DNA from: Sphingomonas abietis
GTDB taxonomy: Bacteria; Pseudomonadota; Alphaproteobacteria; Sphingomonadales; Sphingomonadaceae
Assembly: GCF_027625475.1 (NCBI RefSeq)
Contig: NZ_CP115174.1
Span: 1,364,001-1,428,000 of the forward strand
DNA length: 64,000 bases
Reading direction: 5' to 3'
Below, piece after piece: positions 18,339 to 26,088 of this stretch; within the stretch, counting starts at the first letter, position 1, and the number at the start of each line of letters is the position of its first letter. The position numbers and the translations under genes were made by a program. The notes beneath the pieces were generated by a model that worked only from the letters and a program-made list of their open reading frames with translations, had not been told where the DNA came from and ran no database searches.

Positions 18339-19682
18339 TCAGCGCGTGATCTTGCGGATCGCCCGATCGACGAGGCCCTGCTCCTCGGGCACCGGCGCGA
18401 TCACCGCGAGCCGGCCATCCTCCTCGCGACGGGCGAGCAGCAGCACGAACTCGCCGGCGTCGGACGGCAGGTCGATCACCATCTGCGGCGCGACCTTGCG
18501 CAGCGCGGCACGGGCGATCTCGGCATGGCTCGGCGGTGCCGTCGCCGGCTTGCGGGCCTGGCGCTCGGCCGCGACCATCGCCTTGAGGCCGCCCGGCTGC
18601 AGCTCGATATGATCGGCGAGCCCGCCCGCTTCGATGCCGACGCGCTGGGCATAAGACAGGGTGGCGGCGAATTCGGTGGCACGCGCCTTGTCGACATGGA
18701 TGCCGAAGACCAGCTTGATCACCGCCGTCATCGGTGCGCGCGCCTGCACCTTGATATCGCAATCGGCCAGCAGCTCGGCATATTCGGCCGGGCGGATATC
18801 GGCGAGCAACGCGAAATCATAGGCCAGGCCGAGCGCGCGATAGAGCGCTGCGCGGCTCTTGAGGCGGGCGCCCTGCGCGGCCTCGGCTTCATCGCGGGCG
18901 GCGGCAAGATGATCGGCGAGGGCGGCATTGTGGCCGGGGAACAGCAGATCCTCCTCCTGCTCCTCGTCCTCGGCGCCGTAGCCGGACGGTATTTTCTGCG
19001 AGGTCGGCGCCAGGGCGCCCGACGGGCCATCCGCCCAGACCGGCGCGTCCCAGGCCGGCCCGCTCTCGGCGGCGGGGCTCATGAGCGGCGCGTCCATTCG
19101 GGCGGCTTCGGTGGCGGGCTCCGGCGCCAGCTTGGCCTGGAGCGACGCCTCGCCGGTTCCGGGGGCCTCCTTCCAGTTGATCACGCCGTAGACGAAGTCG
19201 ATCGTGTCGTCGTCCGACGAGAAGGGCATCAGGATGCCGCGATACAGGGTGTTCAGCCCGTGCTGGCCGACGAATTCGGCCTCGAAGCCGATCGGCGCGC
19301 GGTTGGCGATGATCTGGAGATAATGGTCGGTCAGTCGCGACAGCAGCGATCGACTCGGCACGTCCGAAATATTGTGGATGTCGTGATCGAGCCCGCATTC
19401 GCGGCGCAGCGCGGCGCCGAGGAAGGTGATAGCCGGATTCTCGACGCCGCCGGTGAAATCGAGCAGCACCGAATGCGGCCCGAAATCATCCGAATGTTCG
19501 GGATCGAGATCCTCGATGCACGGATAGGCCCGGCCACCGAGCATCGAAACCCAGAAATTATAGGCGCGGACATGCATCCGCCGCTCGTCGTTGCCGATCG
19601 CGGGCGCAGGCGGCCGCACGACGTCGAGCGCGGGTTCCTGTCCCTCGCTGGGATCGTGATCGATACCCCGCATGCCGTCCAT
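18339..19682 (-). CDS. PAS_5 domain protein (alphaproteobacterial regulator)
   Basis: The 447-residue protein starts at an ATG with a good ribosome binding site (GGAG about nine bases upstream). Residues ~30-180 match the PAS_5 layout: YNFWVSMLGGRAYPCIEDLD, GPHSVLLDFTGG, SRLTDHYLQIIANRAPIGFE, and LYRGILMPFSSDDDTIDFVYGVINW. The middle is proline/alanine-rich. The C-terminal ~170 residues are helical with repeated ADHL/RALGLAYDFAL segments and no enzymatic motif I can name. PAS_5 proteins are poorly characterised sensors in Alphaproteobacteria. It sits between glutamate dehydrogenase and tRNA-Thr. Confidence 0.75.
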   Translation of the reverse strand: MDGMRGIDHDPSEGQEPALDVVRPPAPAIGNDERRMHVRAYNFWVSMLGGRAYPCIEDLDPEHSDDFGPHSVLLDFTGGVENPAITFLGAALRRECGLDHDIHNISDVPSRSLLSRLTDHYLQIIANRAPIGFEAEFVGQHGLNTLYRGILMPFSSDDDTIDFVYGVINWKEAPGTGEASLQAKLAPEPATEAARMDAPLMSPAAESGPAWDAPVWADGPSGALAPTSQKIPSGYGAEDEEQEEDLLFPGHNAALADHLAAARDEAEAAQGARLKSRAALYRALGLAYDFALLADIRPAEYAELLADCDIKVQARAPMTAVIKLVFGIHVDKARATEFAATLSYAQRVGIEAGGLADHIELQPGGLKAMVAAERQARKPATAPPSHAEIARAALRKVAPQMVIDLPSDAGEFVLLLARREEDGRLAVIAPVPEEQGLVDRAIRKITR

Positions 19683-19826
19683 TCGATGCTCTCCAGCGCT
19701 GCCATACGCGGCACGGGCCACGCGGTCGCCCGATCATGCGGGGGCTATGGTTGAAATAGCGTAAAGTCTCTGCACGCCAGCGCTTGCGAGCACCGCAGAC
19801 CGCTGCTAGAGGCGCGCCACCGGCAG

Positions 19827-19902
19827 GCCGCTTTAGCTCAGCTGGTAGAGCATCGCATTCGTAATGCGGGGGTCACAGGTTCGAGTCCTGTAAGCGGCAC
19901 CA
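19827..19902 (+). tRNA. tRNA-Thr (CGT)
   Basis: The 76-nt sequence folds as a cloverleaf. The acceptor arms are GCCGCTT (19827-19833) and AAGCGGC (19892-19898), the D arm is in TAGCTCAGCTGGTAGAGCA, and the anticodon arm has loop TTCGTAA, giving anticodon CGT for ACG threonine codons. The T arm is ACAGG-TTCGAGT-CCTGT, and CCA is encoded at the end. Its 3' half overlaps a serine-recombinase remnant on the other strand, which suggests use as an integration site. Confidence 0.95.
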
Positions 19903-20958
19903 TTTCCGGTCAAAGATGGGCACCATGCCCATGAGGCCGGGTTCCGTCTTTCCGACGGCCCGTTCGAGCAGTCGGGTCGATCCGGAGATACGGATTTTCT
20001 CCTGGTCGATCACGACTTCCGAGACGAACAGCGCGACATAGGCCTTGCGGAGGGCGGGGTCGTCGCCGTGCAGGCGGTCGCGCACCAGCGCCGCGAAAGC
20101 ATCCACCATCTCGGGCGTCACCCGCTTGCTGCGCTTGCCGATCTGCCGCTCGAGCGTCTCGATGCTCGCGGCGAGCGAGGCGACGCGCCCATTGGTTTCG
20201 GCGAGCATCGTCGTGAAGGTCGGATCCTTGAGCGATGCATGGCCGTCCGCGACGAGTTCGTAGAGATTGCGCAGGCGCGTTTCGGCCTGGGTCTTCTGGA
20301 GCCGTGCCTGGGTGAGATCCCGCGCGCGGCGTTCGTCGGCCTCGGCGGACGCCTCCAGCATCTCCGACAGCAGCATGCGCAGGCGCGCCGGCTCGAAGAT
20401 CTGCGCATCGAGCGCGGCGAGGACGACACCGTCGAGCCGCTCCTCGCGGATATGCGGACAGCCGCAGCGCGCGGCCCCGGCGCTCACCTTGGCGTTGCAG
20501 GAATAATAGGAATAGCGACCGCCCTTGCCGGTGCGGATCGTCATGCCCTCGCCGCAGAGGCCGCACCGGGCGACCCTGGTGAGCAGCGTCGGCCCGTTGA
20601 CGACGCGCGGTGGCGTGACGGTGGGCCGGCGGGTCGCGCGCAGCGCTGCGACCGCGTCCATCGTCTCGTCGGGAATGATCCGCGGGCAGTCGACGCGAAC
20701 CCAGCTTTCCTCGGGCGCGCGTTCGCCCTGCTCGTCGAGCGTCATGTCGAAATAGTGACCGCGATAATGGGTGCGGCCGAGGATCCCGGCGACGTTCGAA
20801 TTGCTGAACTTCGCGCCGCTCGCGAGCGTGTAGCCGCGCGCGTTGAGCCATTCTACAATCTCTATGCCGCCTTCGGTTTCGTCCTGGCTGAGCCGATCTC
20901 CTTCAATCCGGTCCCCGGCGCGTCGTTTCTTGCCCTTCGTCTGTGATCGGCTCGGCCG
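19873..20958 (-). pseudogene. Large serine recombinase, N-terminal catalytic domain missing
   Basis: The frame encodes the second half of a large serine recombinase. A Recombinase-domain segment (IVEWLNARGYTLASG, NVAGILGRTHYRGHYFD) is followed by a zinc ribbon with CGLCGEGM and a later Cys pair (YYSCNAK, CGCPH). Then comes a long coiled-coil stretch (residues ~115-200 of the fragment) and a C-terminal domain. The resolvase domain carrying the catalytic serine is absent. A TAG at 20959-20961 closes the frame and nothing upstream restores it. The last codons (KWCRLQDSNL) are read from the antisense of the tRNA-Thr 3' end, so the gene's end was created by integration there. An ATG at 20745 could still give a 290-residue fragment. 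Confidence 0.8.
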
Positions 20959-21295
20959 CTAACGACCCCTTATCGTCGTTCAGGCGCTCGATCAGCGCTC
21001 CCAATTGCTGACCTATCCTATCTCAACGCGTGCGTCCCTGCCGCAGCGACCGGCGGGACGTGGTGGGTTCCTTCCCAATCGGTTTCAGCGGCGTACAGGT
21101 CCAAGTGGACTATCTGCTCCGGTCATTTGCACCGTCGACTGCCCGCGTCGTTCGCACGAGCACGTCGCGCAGGATCGTCGTCAACCAACTCGACAAGTCC
21201 GTAACAATCGTGTCGAGAGTCGCGAACTGGCCAGCGGCGCTTGATACATGCCAACGTCAGGCAGAGCGCGACCGGCGCTACGGCACCGGCCATAA
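20959..21295. other. Gap with no supportable gene, island-edge DNA
   Basis: About 340 bp lie between the recombinase fragment and the TetR gene. Short frames are open on both strands, but none has a ribosome binding site, family resemblance or coding look. A short minus-strand piece reading QQLGALIERLNDDKG next to the recombinase may be a degraded neighbour of the original element. Confidence 0.4.
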
Positions 21296-21913
21296 CTATG
21301 CCCTTAGAGAGGAAATGAGGCGGCCGACAGCATCGCGGACTGGTTTTAAATCGAAGTCGTTCGACAGACCCTCTTCACCGAAATTTTTTGCGAGCGTATC
21401 GATTCCGAACAGCGCTCGCGGCAGCCGAGGATGAAGGAGATCCGCCAACAGCTGCTGCGCGGCACGTTCGCTCGGCTCGGTTTGCAGAGAGAAGCGTATT
21501 TGCAGGAAGGTCTGCACAAGAAGCTGCACCTGTTCGAACATCACGTCGAAATATTGCGCGGCCCCGTCAGGAAACCGGTCGATCTCGGCCATGCTGACGC
21601 GCATCGTCTGGATCGAAGGCTCGTACAGCAAAATCTCGAGGTAGCGGGCACAAAACAGGGTGAGCGCCTCCACGGGATCGTCTCCGTAGTCGGCGGGTGT
21701 CTTCAGACGCCCCAGAAACAGACCGCGGACCAGATCGATGACAGCCAGGAAAAGCCTCTCCTTGCTTTCGAAATGGGCATAGAGTGATCGCTTGGACGTC
21801 GATGCGCGCGCCGACACCTCATCCATCGACGTGCGTTCGAATCCCAGCTCGAGAAACGCATCCTTGGCGGTCCAGAGGATATGTTCACGAAGAGCTTCAC
21901 CGCGTCGAGCCAT
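21296..21913 (-). CDS. TetR/AcrR family transcriptional regulator
   Basis: The protein has 205 residues. The N-terminal helix-turn-helix is clear: HILWTAKDAFLELGFERTSM, DEVSARASTSKRSLYAHFESKERLF. The C-terminal ligand domain (residues ~75-200) has a helical, non-catalytic composition. It diverges from the NmrA-type oxidoreductase gene across an 84-bp spacer holding a promoter, so it probably represses that gene and itself. The inducer is unknown. Confidence 0.9.
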   Translation of the reverse strand: MARRGEALREHILWTAKDAFLELGFERTSMDEVSARASTSKRSLYAHFESKERLFLAVIDLVRGLFLGRLKTPADYGDDPVEALTLFCARYLEILLYEPSIQTMRVSMAEIDRFPDGAAQYFDVMFEQVQLLVQTFLQIRFSLQTEPSERAAQQLLADLLHPRLPRALFGIDTLAKNFGEEGLSNDFDLKPVRDAVGRLISSLRA

Positions 21914-21940
21914 TCCGCTTCATGCTCGCTAATTGCCCTG

Positions 21941-21969
21941 TTGACAACATATATACTCTACCGTACCGT
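21941..21969 (+). promoter_or_regulatory. Sigma70-type promoter for the NmrA-like gene
   Basis: A perfect TTGACA (21941-21946) is followed after 17 bp by TACCGT (21964-21969). This puts transcription start near 21976, about ten bases before the AGGAGA ribosome binding site of the gene at 21998. The TACCGTACCGTTTAC stretch over the -10 region looks like part of a TetR operator, though its symmetry is imperfect. Confidence 0.5.
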
Positions 21970-21997
21970 TTACATCGTTGTCGCAGGAGATTGCGTT

Positions 21998-22882
21998 ATG
22001 ATCGTCGTTACCGCCCCCACCGGAAACATTGGCAGACAGCTTCTCGACCATCTCGTGAACGGCGACGAGCCCGTCCGTGTCATCGCGCGGGATCCGGCTC
22101 GTCTTCCCGAAAATATCCGTGAGAGCGTGGATGTGATCGTCGGCTCGCATGGCGACGCCGAGGTCGTGTCCGAGGCCTTCGATGGCGCCGACAGCGTTTT
22201 CTGGCTGGTGCCGCCCGATCCCAAGGCCGCCAGCCTCGATGAAGCCTATTCTGGATTCAGCCGGCCGGCCTGCGACGCGTTCGTCGCCCAGGGCGTGAAA
22301 CGCGTCGTGTCGATTTCGGCACTGGGGCGCGGGACGTCTGTTGCAGGTCGGGCCGGACACGTCACGGCCTCGCTCGCCATGGACGATCTGATCGCCAGCA
22401 CCGGCGTCGCTTTCCGTGCGCTGACGATGCCTTCGTTCATGGACAATCTGCTCGGTCAAGCGGGGGCGATCAAGGAGCGTGGCATGTTCTTCTCGCCGAT
22501 GGTCCCCGATCGCAAATTCCCCACCTGCGCTACGGCGGACATCGCGGCAGCCGCTGCCAATCTGCTGCTGGATCATGGCTGGACTGGCCAGGGGCATATC
22601 GCGGTCCTGGGTCCTGAGGATCTGTCTTTCGACGAGATGGCTGTCATCCTGTCGGAGACGATCGGTCGGTCGGTGGCGTTTCAGCAGATCCCGATGGACG
22701 CCTTTGCGCAGAGGATCGCGGGCTTCGGCATGTCCGAGGTCATCGTGCAGGGTTATGTCGACATGATGACCGCCAAGAATGAGGGTCTGGACAACGCCGA
22801 ACCGAGGACGGCGGGCGCGACTTCGCCGACCAGCTTTCGCACCTGGTGCGAGACGATTTTGAAACCGGCAATCCTGGGCTGA
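21998..22882 (+). CDS. NmrA/SDR-type NAD(P)-binding oxidoreductase
   Basis: The product has 294 residues. The N-terminal Rossmann motif VTAPTGNIGRQLLDHL and the following VIARDPARLPENIRESVDVIVG fit the atypical short-chain dehydrogenase (NmrA/NAD(P)H-binding) family. ADSVFWLVPPD and VVSISALGRG are the expected later strands. AGGAGA lies eight bases before the ATG at 21998. Relatives include quinone reductases of the QorB type and NAD(P) sensors. It is divergent from the TetR gene and followed after 24 bp by a DUF5519 gene, probably in one transcript. Confidence 0.85.
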   Translation: MIVVTAPTGNIGRQLLDHLVNGDEPVRVIARDPARLPENIRESVDVIVGSHGDAEVVSEAFDGADSVFWLVPPDPKAASLDEAYSGFSRPACDAFVAQGVKRVVSISALGRGTSVAGRAGHVTASLAMDDLIASTGVAFRALTMPSFMDNLLGQAGAIKERGMFFSPMVPDRKFPTCATADIAAAAANLLLDHGWTGQGHIAVLGPEDLSFDEMAVILSETIGRSVAFQQIPMDAFAQRIAGFGMSEVIVQGYVDMMTAKNEGLDNAEPRTAGATSPTSFRTWCETILKPAILG

Positions 22883-22906
22883 CGAGCATCGCTGCGAGGA
22901 CCGAGT

Positions 22907-23329
22907 ATGGCTGACGCAATGAAAATTCTCGGTCCCGAGCCGGATCGGGCGATCGGCACGATGCCACGCACCGATAAGGGACCGGTGGCGCCGCCGCCGG
23001 TCCTCGCCCAGCCCTTCCAGGCGGTCGTCGATGCTGTCGCGGGGTGGCCCGGCGTCACTGCCACGATGCACTGGCATCTCTACCATCCGAACGACGTCGA
23101 TGGCGTCGATCTGTATGTCGGCGAGGAGGAACTCGGCCATATCCACCTCGATGGGGCGATCCATCTCGCGACTGGCCCTGTGCTCGGTCGCCGTCTGGTC
23201 GCCGCAGCACTGGCGCGACCGTTTCGCCATGTCGGCGGGTGGGTCGAGGCGGACGTTTCCGTGATCGGGGCAGAGGCGGCAACGGCGCTTTTCAGACATA
23301 ATTATGAGGCCATCCGCCCTCGGGAATGA
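22907..23329 (+). CDS. Luciferase-domain (DUF5519) family protein
   Basis: The 140-residue protein has the core VDLYVGEEELGHIHLDGAIH and a preceding WHLYHPNDVDGVD strand that mark the DUF5519 'luciferase domain' family. The name comes from annotation history and does not show light production. No signal peptide or membrane segment is visible. It follows the NmrA-type gene by 24 bp and precedes the ASCH-domain gene by 13 bp. Function is unknown. Confidence 0.75.
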   Translation: MADAMKILGPEPDRAIGTMPRTDKGPVAPPPVLAQPFQAVVDAVAGWPGVTATMHWHLYHPNDVDGVDLYVGEEELGHIHLDGAIHLATGPVLGRRLVAAALARPFRHVGGWVEADVSVIGAEAATALFRHNYEAIRPRE

Positions 23330-23342
23330 CGATCGCAAGGCT

Positions 23343-23918
23343 ATGCTGAGCTTGCCGGTGACATTCGATGCGCCGAACCTTGTCGCAATTCGCTCGGGCC
23401 GAAAAACCGTGGTTCACCGGCTTGCCACATCGCCTCTCGCGCATTGCCAGCCGGGTGACGTCCTTTGGGTACGAGAGAGTTTCGGCGCCTTCGCTAGTGC
23501 TATGGGCAGAAACGCCCGCCTGTCCAAGGCCGACTATGTTCTCTTCCGGGACGGGGATTATCGCTGGCGGCATCCCAAACGCGAAAAGCCCGAACGCATT
23601 CGCGCTTTATCGCGAGCGGTATGGTTGCCCGGCACCATCATGCCGCATTGGGCTTGCCGCTTGAGCCTCGTGGTCACGAGCGCGGCTCTGCATCGGCTGC
23701 AAGACGTCTCACGCGACGATGCCATCCGGCATGGCTGTCGCCCGTTACCAACCTCGCGCGGGCCTTTCTGGGTGAGCCTCGGCCCACGACCCCGAATCTT
23801 CGCGTCACCGGAGGCGGCGTTTCGGCATCATTGGCAACTCACCCGACTGGAAGTGGGGGAGCGCTGGATCGACAATCCCGATGTCGTTACCATAGAGTTC
23901 GCAATGGCCTTGCCTTAA
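23343..23918 (+). CDS. ASCH-domain-like protein, phage-type
   Basis: The 191-residue protein resembles small ASCH-like proteins common in phages and prophages: NLVAIRSGRKTVVHRL near residue 10, GDVLWVRESF near 40, PGTIMPHWACRLSLVV near 98, RLQDVSRDDAIRHG near 120, and a final FRHHWQLTR...W.DNP block. ASCH folds bind RNA or modified nucleosides, but the role of this branch is not established. The start at 23343 is chosen because conserved sequence begins there; a weak AAGG precedes it. The flanks are poor in genes, which suggests acquired DNA. Confidence 0.7.
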   Translation: MLSLPVTFDAPNLVAIRSGRKTVVHRLATSPLAHCQPGDVLWVRESFGAFASAMGRNARLSKADYVLFRDGDYRWRHPKREKPERIRALSRAVWLPGTIMPHWACRLSLVVTSAALHRLQDVSRDDAIRHGCRPLPTSRGPFWVSLGPRPRIFASPEAAFRHHWQLTRLEVGERWIDNPDVVTIEFAMALP

Positions 23919-24269
23919 AAGCAGACATCAAAGACCGGAATGGATGGCGGCGATTTTTAAGCTGAAGTTCCGGAGCGGGAAAAGCGGAAAGCTCGACAAG
24001 TCGGCACTTAGGGCCGTTTTGATCAATCGATTCCGTGAGATAAGTACGTGCAATATCTTGGTTGCTGGCTCAGGCGCGACTGTACGCCTATTGGGCAACT
24101 GCCACTTGACTTGGCCGGCACCGTTCGCGAGCGACAGCTGTCGTTTTTCGGAGACAGAAAATGTCGCCTTTGTTCCCAGACCGCGACGATCGAAAAAGCG
24201 TGGAAGGTCGGCTGGGAATGACGGCTCCCGGGACTGCCCCGTTGCGCGGTCTATGGCGAGATCTGGGCG
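23919..24269. other. Gap, lower-GC, no supportable gene
   Basis: About 350 bp are visibly less GC-rich than the rest of the window. A plus-strand frame from 23944 is open for 109 codons, but its composition is not protein-like. A CGACAGCTGTCG palindrome occurs near 24132. I see no RNA gene or clear promoter. Confidence 0.35.
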
Positions 24270-24449
24270 CTAGCTGACGTCGCCCTTGGGCTTCGACCGC
24301 CATAGAAGTGCAGAAAACATGGCAGCGGTGACAATGCAGGCCGCACCGAAGATCGCTGGAAAAGTCTCGTGGTCGGAACGCAGTGAGGTGAACAGCAATA
24401 GGCTGGCGATGCAGGCTAAGGCGGCTGACAATCCATGTCGCTGTGTCAT
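24270..24449 (-). CDS. Small two-helix membrane protein
   Basis: The predicted 59-residue product has two hydrophobic segments, LSAALACIASLLLFTSL and FPAIFGAACIVTAAMFSALLW, and a basic tail (RSKPKGDVS). The pattern looks like a genuine small inner-membrane protein. The start at 24449 lacks a clear ribosome binding site; 24494 is an in-frame alternative. It diverges from another small gene at 24469. No family is recognised. Confidence 0.45.
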   Translation of the reverse strand: MTQRHGLSAALACIASLLLFTSLRSDHETFPAIFGAACIVTAAMFSALLWRSKPKGDVS

Positions 24450-24468
24450 GAGGTATGGAGACGCGAAA

Positions 24469-24672
24469 ATGACGCCGGACCTCGCCGGCCACAAAGCGGC
24501 CGGCGATCGGATGATCGTCGTGCATGCCGTGCGGGCGAAACTCGCGCCTGCAGGGTATGATCTCGATGATGTCGAACTCCTCGTGAACGACGGCGGTGGA
24601 TATGATTTCGACGCCGTCTACGATCTCGACCGCGGGGAGCTGATGCGCTTCGGAGTTCACCGTTTAGGCTGA
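24469..24672 (+). CDS. Small soluble protein of unknown function
   Basis: The 67-residue protein has a good ribosome binding site (GGAG eight bases before the ATG). The sequence is acidic and looks folded: MIVVHAVRAKLAPAGYDLDD, then a repeated Gly/Asp stretch and DAVYDLDRGELMRFGVHRLG. No signal, membrane segment or known motif is visible. It is divergent from the small membrane protein gene. I do not recognise the family. Confidence 0.5.
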   Translation: MTPDLAGHKAAGDRMIVVHAVRAKLAPAGYDLDDVELLVNDGGGYDFDAVYDLDRGELMRFGVHRLG

Positions 24673-24810
24673 TCCCGCTTTGATTGGAGCGGACGGATCG
24701 CTGTAACCGTCTCGATTGCGAAAAGCCGACCGGGCAGAATGCCCTCATTTAGGCCGCTCCCAAGTGCGAAGGCGGGCGCCGGCGGACGATGTTCCCGTTG
24801 CAAATGCAGG

Positions 24811-26002
24811 TCATGTTGCTTGTACCTGGCTTTTCGATGGCACCGCTGCAGCAATCCCCCAGATCGCAATGCCAAGCAGCGAGAGCAGAGCCCCGGTCCA
24901 GCCGGCCCCCTTCCAGCCATAGCCTGCATCGATTGCCAGTCCTGCCAAAAAGGGCCCCAGGGCGTTGGCGAGATTGAAAGCGCTCTGATTAAGGGCGCTC
25001 GCCAAAGCCTGGGCCTCGCCGGCAACTTCCATGAGGCGGGTCTGGAGCACCGTCGCCAGCGCGCCGCCACACCCGATCAGAAAGGCGGTGATCAGGACTC
25101 CGCCGGTCGATCCGCAGAAAAGCGCAAAGAGCATGAGCGACACCGCGACGAAGGTCAGCAGCGCTCCGATCGCGAGCATGATCCGTCCTTCCGCGAGATG
25201 CGGAATGACATAGCTCCCGACAGTCATGCCAAAACCGAACAGGACCAGCGCGAGCGGCACCATCATTGGGCTGGCATGAACCCCTTCGATCAGGGTCGGG
25301 TGCCAGATAGGTATAGACGGCGAAGATCCCGCCAAACCCGATCGCCGTCGTCGCCAGCGTGAGCCAGACATGCAATTTGCAAAGCGCCCCCATTTCGGTC
25401 GTCAGCGCGACGGGCCGCGTGCGGATCGCCGGGACGATCATCGTGACGCTTGCGAGAGCTAGAAGCCCTATGGAGGCAATAACGCCAAAACTGCCGCGCC
25501 AGCCGATCGCCGTTCCCAGCCAGCTGGTCAGCGGCGCACCGACGATGGTAGCGCAAGTCAGCCCGAGCAGGACGCTGGCAACGGCGTGCGACCGCCCTTT
25601 GGCACCGCTCGCGGTTGCTGCCAGAATGATCGCCGACCCGAAATAGGCGCCATGCGGGATGCCGGCCACGAAGCGTGCCGCCAGCAGGCTGCCGTAGCTC
25701 GGGGCGATTGTGCTCGCCGCGTTTGCGAGGACGAACAGGATGAGCAGGCATTGGAGCAGCAGCTTGCGCGGCATTCTCGTGGTCGCCAAGGCGAGTATCG
25801 GCGCGCCTATCGTGACGCCCAGCGCATAGGCGCTGACGATATGAGCAGCGGTGGCGGCGTCGATCCTGAAATCCGCCTGGACGTCGGGCAACAGACCCAT
25901 GGCGGAAAATTCGGTCGTGCCGAAGGCGAACGTGCCGGCGGCCAGCGCAGGCGGGATCCAGCGGCTGGAAGAAATGGGGGGCGGCGTCGTGCTGTCGTGA
26001 AT
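24811..26002 (-). pseudogene. MFS transporter (DHA1/AraJ-like), frameshifted and lacking ATG
   Basis: Two adjacent frames together encode one twelve-helix drug/sugar-efflux-type MFS protein. The N-terminal part (AGTFAFGTTEFSAMGLLPDV, PHGAYFGSAIILAA, helices through IFAVYTYLAP) is in one frame. The C-terminal part (PLALVLFGFGMTVGSYVIPHL to AIWGIAAAVPSKSQ) is in another. The break lies at about 25297-25303, where one extra base in CACCCGACC would explain the shift. The expected start position carries ATT (26000-26002) with GGAG nine bases upstream, as if ATG had mutated to ATT. Both defects point to a dead gene; a sequencing error could explain only the indel. Confidence 0.82.
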
Positions 26003-26047
26003 GGCGCGTTGCTCCGGAAGAAGTCTGTCGAGAGGGTGACGGCGGCG

Positions 26048-26088
26048 CCGTTCGCTCGGGGCGCGGTGATGGCGCCCCGAGCGAACGG
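26048..26088 (-). terminator. 17-bp perfect hairpin abutting the PQQ-dehydrogenase stop codon
   Basis: Arms 26048-26064 and 26072-26088 are perfect reverse complements over 17 bp with a 7-base loop (GGTGATG). The hairpin starts one base after the dehydrogenase TGA. There is no T-run on either side, so it may stabilise the 3' end of the mRNA or terminate with Rho. It separates the dehydrogenase from the dead MFS gene. Confidence 0.65.
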
